DNA of 64,000 nt from Sphingomonas sp. PAMC26645. GTDB taxonomy: Bacteria > Pseudomonadota > Alphaproteobacteria > Sphingomonadales > Sphingomonadaceae. The stretch spans positions 2,393,001-2,457,000 of the forward strand of contig NZ_CP039249.1 in the NCBI RefSeq assembly GCF_004795835.1. The letters are read 5' to 3'. Position 1 is the first letter of the stretch. Each line of letters opens with the position of its first letter. Positions 59,605-64,000 of this stretch are shown here, piece after piece. A program made the position numbers and the translations under genes. A model generated the notes under the pieces. The model saw nothing but the letters and a program-made list of their open reading frames with translations, made no database searches and was not told where the DNA came from.

Positions 59605-60786
59605 TCAGGAGGTGCCGACGGATTTCGCCTGGGCGCGGTTCACCCGAACATGGCGGGGGGCCAGGGCCGCGATATCGTTCACGCCAGCCAGGGTCATCGT
59701 ACGCTCGAACTCCTCCGTGAGCAGCGTCAATACGCGGTCGACCCCTGCCTCTCCGCCTGCCGCCAAGCCGTACAGGTAGGGGCGCCCGATCGAACAGGCG
59801 GTCGCTCCCAGTGCCAGCGCCTTCACGATGTCCGAGCCGCGCCTGATGCCGCCGTCGCAGATGACGTCCGGCGCATCGCCGACGGCGTTGCGTACCGCGG
59901 CGATCTGGTCGATCGGCGCAGGTGCGCCATCGAGCTGGCGACCGCCGTGATTGGAGACCATCACGCCGGTTGCGCCCGACGCGATCGACCGGCGCGCGTC
60001 CTCCGGCGTCATTACGCCCTTGATCGCGAGCGGGCCGTTCCATTCGCGGGCAAGCCATTCGACCTCGCGCCAACCGACCGAGCGATCGAACTGGCCGCCG
60101 ATATAGTCGAACAGGCTCATTGGCCCCGATGCGAGCGCGTCGATCTTGTGGCTGACGTTCGCGAGATCGAATTTCGATCCTGTGAGCGCGGGCAGCGACC
60201 ATGAGGGATGACGCGCAAAGCTCATGAGCGACTTGAGCGTCAGCTTTGGCGGCAATGACAGTCCGCTGCGCCGGTCTCTCTCGCGGTTGCCGGCGACGGG
60301 CGTATCGACGGTCAGCGCCAGCCCGTGGAAACCTGCGTCCCGGCAGCGCGCGACGAACTCCGCGGTCAGGCCGCGATCCTTGAAGATATAGATCTGGAAG
60401 ACCTTCGGCCCGGCATATGCCTGGGCAAGGTCTTCCAGCCGCGTCGTTCCCATCGTCGACAGGCTGTAAAGGATGCCGTGTCGCGCGGCAGCGCGTGCCA
60501 CGGCGAGTTCTGCATGGCCGTGGAACATGCGGGTAAGGCCGGTCGGCGCCAGCATCAGCGGCCAGCGCGATGGCTGTCCGAACAGCGTCGTCCCGGTCCG
60601 GATTGCCGAGACGTCGTTCAGGACGTCCGGCACCAGCTCGTAGTGCGAGAACGCATCGACGTTTCGGCGCAGCGATACCTCGTCGTCGGCGCCACCGTCG
60701 ATATAGTCGAAGATCGGGCGCGGCAGTCGCTTGCGCGCCATCAGGCGCAGGTCGGCAACATTGTTCGCCCGTCGAAGTCGCGTCAT
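59605..60786 (-). CDS. lldD: FMN-dependent alpha-hydroxy-acid dehydrogenase (LldD-like)
   Basis: This 393-residue flavoprotein of the L-lactate/glycolate oxidase family starts LRRANNVADLRLMARKRLPRPIFDYIDGGADDEVSLRRN, has MLAPTGLTRMFHGHAELAVARAA, YSLSTMGTTRLEDLA, QIYIFKDRGL, the catalytic SNHGGRQLDGAPAPID (His and Arg) and ICDGGIRRGSDIVKALALGA near the FMN phosphate. The reaction is oxidation of a 2-hydroxy acid to a keto acid, probably feeding quinone; L-lactate is the likeliest substrate. ATG 60786 was chosen; a longer frame to 61518 lacks a credible start. Confidence 0.88.
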   Translation of the reverse strand: MTRLRRANNVADLRLMARKRLPRPIFDYIDGGADDEVSLRRNVDAFSHYELVPDVLNDVSAIRTGTTLFGQPSRWPLMLAPTGLTRMFHGHAELAVARAAARHGILYSLSTMGTTRLEDLAQAYAGPKVFQIYIFKDRGLTAEFVARCRDAGFHGLALTVDTPVAGNRERDRRSGLSLPPKLTLKSLMSFARHPSWSLPALTGSKFDLANVSHKIDALASGPMSLFDYIGGQFDRSVGWREVEWLAREWNGPLAIKGVMTPEDARRSIASGATGVMVSNHGGRQLDGAPAPIDQIAAVRNAVGDAPDVICDGGIRRGSDIVKALALGATACSIGRPYLYGLAAGGEAGVDRVLTLLTEEFERTMTLAGVNDIAALAPRHVRVNRAQAKSVGTS

Positions 60787-61008
60787 CGGCCCTGCCACTT
60801 TCCATCGCCACTGATTGAAATCGGTGCGGATTGCTCCCGTGATCAGAATGACGGCGATGCGATTGTAATCTGCCTGCGGTCGGAGCGAGCTACAAAGGGC
60901 TTCGCTGTGCCCGTCCGCTGCTTGGCTGTGCCTCCTAACGACATCGCGCGTAAAACCAGGCTCTTGGGTATCTTGGGACGAGTCGATCACAAGCAGGGGA
61001 ATAAGCGC

Positions 61009-61476
61009 GTGGGTGTACGTCATCGACTGATCGGCAAGGTGGCGCGGCTGGTCTGGCGGATCGCCAAGCCGCGCACGATCGGTGTTCGTGCGTTGTTGCT
61101 GGACCGGGACGGGCGGGTCGCGCTGGTACGGCACACCTATGTCGATCACTGGTATCTTCCGGGCGGCGGCGTGAAGAAGGGCGAGAGTATCGCCGCTGCG
61201 CTGATGCGCGAGCTTGCCGAGGAAGTGGCGATCGCCGACCCGGTGATCGAGCGGGTACTCGGCATCTATCACAGTCGCGGGGAGGGCAAGGACGACCATA
61301 TCGTGATCTTCGTCGTGCGAACCGGGGCGAGCGGTGTTCTCGCCCGCGCCGACTTGCGGGAGATCGAACAGGCGGGCTGGTTCCCGCTGGGCGACCTGCC
61401 GGAGACAACATCGCCGGCGACCCGACGGCGCATCGCCGAATACCAGCAGGGCGCGACCGGGACCGGGGCCTGGTAA
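61009..61476 (+). CDS. Nudix hydrolase
   Basis: This 155-residue protein starts at GTG 61009 with AGGGGAA eight bases upstream. The Nudix box is nearly complete: GGGVKKGESIAAALMREL then AEEVAI, holding the Glu residues that bind magnesium. Preceding sequence IGVRALLLDRDGRVALVRHTYVDHWYLPGG is typical. It hydrolyses a nucleoside diphosphate linked to some other group; the exact substrate is not predictable. It diverges from lldD. Confidence 0.87.
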   Translation: MGVRHRLIGKVARLVWRIAKPRTIGVRALLLDRDGRVALVRHTYVDHWYLPGGGVKKGESIAAALMRELAEEVAIADPVIERVLGIYHSRGEGKDDHIVIFVVRTGASGVLARADLREIEQAGWFPLGDLPETTSPATRRRIAEYQQGATGTGAW

Positions 61477-61608
61477 CGCGGGCGCTCGTCGGCCCACCGG
61501 ACTGCACGATAAAAGCAACGATGCGCATAACGTGAGTTCGCGACGTGCGTTGCCGGGCTGCTACCTTTGTCCTCCGACCGCGGCTGCGGATCGGGAGGAG
61601 AGAACATC

Positions 61609-63093
61609 GTGAGCCAACCCATCGTCTCGACCGCCGACGGTATCGTGCAGGGGAGTGCCGCAGGCGACGTGCGGCGGTTCCTCGGCGTGCCCTACGCCGC
61701 GGCGCCGGTGGGTGCGAACCGGTTCGCGCCGCCACAACCGGTCGTGCCGTGGCAAGGCGTGCGCGACGCGACGGTGGCCGGCCCCAATGCGCCGCAGCGG
61801 ACCAAGGCGTTTCCCGGCCTCGATACCGTACCGCTGATCGGCGAGGGCTGGACGCCGGGCGACGAGTATCTGACGGCGAATATCTGGCGGCCCGATGACG
61901 ACCGGACTGGCCTGCCGGTGATGGTGTTCATCCACGGCGGCGGCTTCGTGATCGGCAGCAAGGATGCGCCGGTGCAGGATGGCAGCACGTTCGCACGCGA
62001 TGGCGTGGTCTGCGTCGCAATTAATTACCGGATGGGCGTGGACGGCTTCCTGCCGATCCCGGGTGTTTCGACCAACCTGGGCTTGCGCGACATGATCGCG
62101 GCGCTGACGTGGGTACGGGACGGGATACCCGCGTTCGGCGGCGATCCGGGCAACATCACGGTGTTTGGTGAGTCCGCGGGTGCCATGGCGATCGCCGACC
62201 TGATCGCCTCGCCGCTCGCCAGGGGATTGTTCCGGCGCGCGATCGTCCAGAGCGGGCATGGCGGGATGACGCGCTCGGTCCCGGTGATGCAGCGACTGGT
62301 GAAGAAGCTCGCGAAGATCCTGAAGATCACCCCGGACGCGACCGGCTTTAGCAGCGTGCCGTACGACGCATTGATCGACGCGGTCGAGGCGGTATCCGCA
62401 CCGACCGCGCGGATCGATCTGCGCGACGAGGCGGGCCACGAACCGGTGTTCGGAATCAGCCGCTTCGTCCCGGTCCACGGCGACGACGTGCTGCCGGAGC
62501 GTCCGCTCGATGCGCTGGCGAACGACGCTGGCGCGGAGGTCGATCTGCTGATCGGCACCAATGCCGAGGAGATGAACCTGTATCTCGTCCCCACCGGTGT
62601 GCGCGACAAGATCGGGCGGTTGCTGGCGACCTATGTCCTCTACAAGTCGCAACCGCATGCGCGCAAGGTGCTGAAGGCCTACGGGATCGGCACGAAGGGC
62701 AGGAAGCCGGGACAGGCGCTGACCGACGCGATGAACGATCTCGTCTTTCGCTGGCCCGCGCGGCGATTTGCGGAAGCGCACAAGGGGCGCACGCACATGT
62801 ACGAGTTCGACTGGCGTTCGCCGATGTTCGGCGGCGAGCTAGGCGCGTCGCACGGCATGGAGCTGCCGTTCGTGTTCGACGCCTTGGCCTGCGTGACCGG
62901 CGAGCAGGGTCTGTGCGGACCCAACCCGCCGCAGGATCTGGCCGAACGGATGCACGCGCTGTGGATCCGGTTCGCCACCGACGGCCGCCTGCCCTGGGGC
63001 GAATTCGATGCCGAAACGCGGCAGGTCTATTCGCTTGTCCGGCAGGAGGCGCGGCACGAGCCCGTCATGCCGGCCGCACCCTTCCTGCCCTGA
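61609..63093 (+). CDS. Type B carboxylesterase/lipase family protein
   Basis: This 494-residue alpha/beta hydrolase starts at GTG with GGGAGGAGA upstream. It reads VRRFLGVPYAAAPVGANRF, has the oxyanion HGGGFVIGS, nucleophile elbow FGESAGAMA (Ser), the acid in IGTNAEEMNLYL and a His in GASHGMELPFVF. No signal peptide is seen, so it is cytoplasmic. It hydrolyses carboxylic esters of unknown nature. The SDR gene follows ten bases later, suggesting an operon that releases and then oxidises an alcohol. Confidence 0.88.
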   Translation: MSQPIVSTADGIVQGSAAGDVRRFLGVPYAAAPVGANRFAPPQPVVPWQGVRDATVAGPNAPQRTKAFPGLDTVPLIGEGWTPGDEYLTANIWRPDDDRTGLPVMVFIHGGGFVIGSKDAPVQDGSTFARDGVVCVAINYRMGVDGFLPIPGVSTNLGLRDMIAALTWVRDGIPAFGGDPGNITVFGESAGAMAIADLIASPLARGLFRRAIVQSGHGGMTRSVPVMQRLVKKLAKILKITPDATGFSSVPYDALIDAVEAVSAPTARIDLRDEAGHEPVFGISRFVPVHGDDVLPERPLDALANDAGAEVDLLIGTNAEEMNLYLVPTGVRDKIGRLLATYVLYKSQPHARKVLKAYGIGTKGRKPGQALTDAMNDLVFRWPARRFAEAHKGRTHMYEFDWRSPMFGGELGASHGMELPFVFDALACVTGEQGLCGPNPPQDLAERMHALWIRFATDGRLPWGEFDAETRQVYSLVRQEARHEPVMPAAPFLP

Positions 63094-63102
63094 GGACCGA
63101 CG

Positions 63103-63864
63103 ATGTATCTCGAACGACAGAAGCTGACCGGCCGCCGTGCGCTCGTGACGGGTGGCGCGGCGGGGATCGGCCTCGCCTGTGCCGAAGCGCTGGCGGAGAT
63201 GGGCGCGCACGTGACGATCACCGACCGCGACGAGGCGGCGATTGCAGCCGGACAGGCAGCGCTCGCGGACAAGGGCTATGCGGTCGACGGCATAGCGATG
63301 GACGTGACCGACCCAGCACGCGTCACCACGGTCGCCGATCAGCGAGGGGCGATCGACATCCTCGTCAACAATGCCGGCATCGCGCGCAGTGAAACCCCAG
63401 CGGAAGACGTCGCCGACGAGCATTGGCTGAACGTACTCGACGTCAATCTCAACGGCACCTTCTGGTGCGCGCGCGCCTTTGGCCGGCACATGCTGGCGGC
63501 GGGGAAGGGTGCTATCGTCAATGTCGGGTCGATGAGCGGTTTCATCGTCAACCGACCGCAGCCGCAGAGCTATTACAACGCATCGAAGGCCGCAGTGCAT
63601 CAGCTGACCAAGAGCCTCGCTGCCGAATGGGCGCCACGCGGCGTCCGCGTCAACGCGGTTGCGCCAACCTACATCAACACCGTTCTCAACAGCTTCGCGG
63701 ATCGCGAGGGCGAAATGTACAAGCGCTGGATCGACGGCACGCCGCAGGGCCGTCTCGGCGAACCCGAAGAGGTCGCGTCGATCGTTGCGTTTCTGGCCTC
63801 GGATGCGGCAAGCCTGATGACAGGGAGCATCGTCCTCGCCGACGGCGGCTATAGTTGCTGGTAG
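63103..63864 (+). CDS. SDR family oxidoreductase, polyol dehydrogenase-like
   Basis: This 253-residue SDR has TGGAAGIG, Asp at the end of beta-2 (ITDRDEAA, favouring NAD), VNNAGIARS, Ser in NVGSMSGF, and Tyr/Lys in QSYYNASKAAV, ending GSIVLADGGYSCW. The ending and the middle part resemble D-arabinitol, threitol or sorbitol dehydrogenases. It is ten bases downstream of the carboxylesterase, so both are probably expressed together. Confidence 0.9.
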   Translation: MYLERQKLTGRRALVTGGAAGIGLACAEALAEMGAHVTITDRDEAAIAAGQAALADKGYAVDGIAMDVTDPARVTTVADQRGAIDILVNNAGIARSETPAEDVADEHWLNVLDVNLNGTFWCARAFGRHMLAAGKGAIVNVGSMSGFIVNRPQPQSYYNASKAAVHQLTKSLAAEWAPRGVRVNAVAPTYINTVLNSFADREGEMYKRWIDGTPQGRLGEPEEVASIVAFLASDAASLMTGSIVLADGGYSCW

Positions 63865-63923
63865 CGCACCGATCGGCGAAGCACGCGAGCCGGACGGCAT
63901 AGCACTGGACCTTTCATACAGGT

Positions 63924-63940
63924 GAGCTATCGGATAGCTC
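63924..63940. promoter_or_regulatory. 17-base palindrome at the right edge
   Basis: GAGCTATC and GATAGCTC are perfect 8-base arms around one G, 60 bases after the SDR stop. No T-run follows, so it is more likely an operator of a gene beyond the window than a terminator. Confidence 0.35.
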
Positions 63941-64000
63941 TAATCCTAGAAGTAGCCGGCGATGGATCGGCGCTCTACAGGGATGAGGATCCAATGCGCT

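Overview
The window is high-GC bacterial chromosome, most likely from a sphingomonad (Sphingomonas or a close relative, Alphaproteobacteria). The evidence is a carotenoid-tailoring cluster of the crtX/crtZ/crtW/crtG type, two secreted DUF885 proteins, a motif reading EIVVTGSR of the kind seen in sphingomonad TonB receptors, frequent GTG/TTG starts, and the general family content. No rRNA, tRNA, CRISPR array, insertion sequence or prophage was recognised, so this reads as resident chromosome with accessory metabolic islands. Family names come from reading motifs, not from database searches.

Layout, left half. Positions 1-2140 hold a truncated DUF6445 gene divergent from an MFS sugar transporter. 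Positions 2388-9555 hold a two-component pair (NtrY-like kinase and an NtrC-like regulator without the GAFTGA loop) divergent from a MacAB-type efflux operon (adaptor, ATPase, 38-residue membrane peptide, permease); a fragment of a second permease follows. Positions 9573-15593 hold a DUF885 protein, a VOC protein, a sorbosone-dehydrogenase-like lipoprotein coupled to a DUF2231 membrane protein, and an outer-membrane-like protein. Positions 15719-19495 hold an unusual epoxide hydrolase-DUF4336 fusion, an orphan barstar-like protein and an MpaB-family protein. Positions 19627-23924 look like secreted peptide and amide catabolism (gamma-glutamyltransferase, acetamidase, serine hydrolase). Positions 24064-33517 hold oxidoreductases, small hypotheticals, an AraC/SDR divergent pair, two secreted carbohydrate-esterase-like hydrolases with a gene remnant, and a second DUF885 protein. 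Positions 33781-38263 are the carotenoid genes with a PAP2 phosphatase.

The standout region is 39679-52902: thirteen minus-strand genes packed end to end, mostly with 4-base overlaps. In transcription order they are inositol-3-phosphate synthase, an HD-like hydrolase, a SAM methyltransferase, a Gfo/Idh/MocA dehydrogenase, a metallo-beta-lactamase-fold protein, a YcaO protein, a xylose-isomerase-like TIM barrel, a GT4 glycosyltransferase, a PIG-L deacetylase, a GT2, a GT4, a polysaccharide pyruvyltransferase and a GT2. The gene set suggests that a phosphorylated inositol is made, modified, glycosylated, deacetylated, methylated and pyruvylated, with a YcaO acting on an amide somewhere in the route. 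The Ino1/GT4/PIG-L trio recalls mycothiol assembly, but no MshC or MshD is present. I know of no described pathway with this composition; the product is unknown and the scheme is inference.

Right end. Positions 53097-53679 are a frameshifted GNAT acetyltransferase. Two coupled DUF4139 genes follow; the second contains a TonB-box-like motif next to twelve prolines. An NrtR-type Nudix regulator, an SPFH protein and a degenerate NAD-kinase-like protein form an operon whose regulator start lies 8 bases from a perfect 45-base palindrome. The window ends with an alpha-hydroxy-acid oxidase, a Nudix hydrolase, a type B carboxylesterase and an SDR dehydrogenase.
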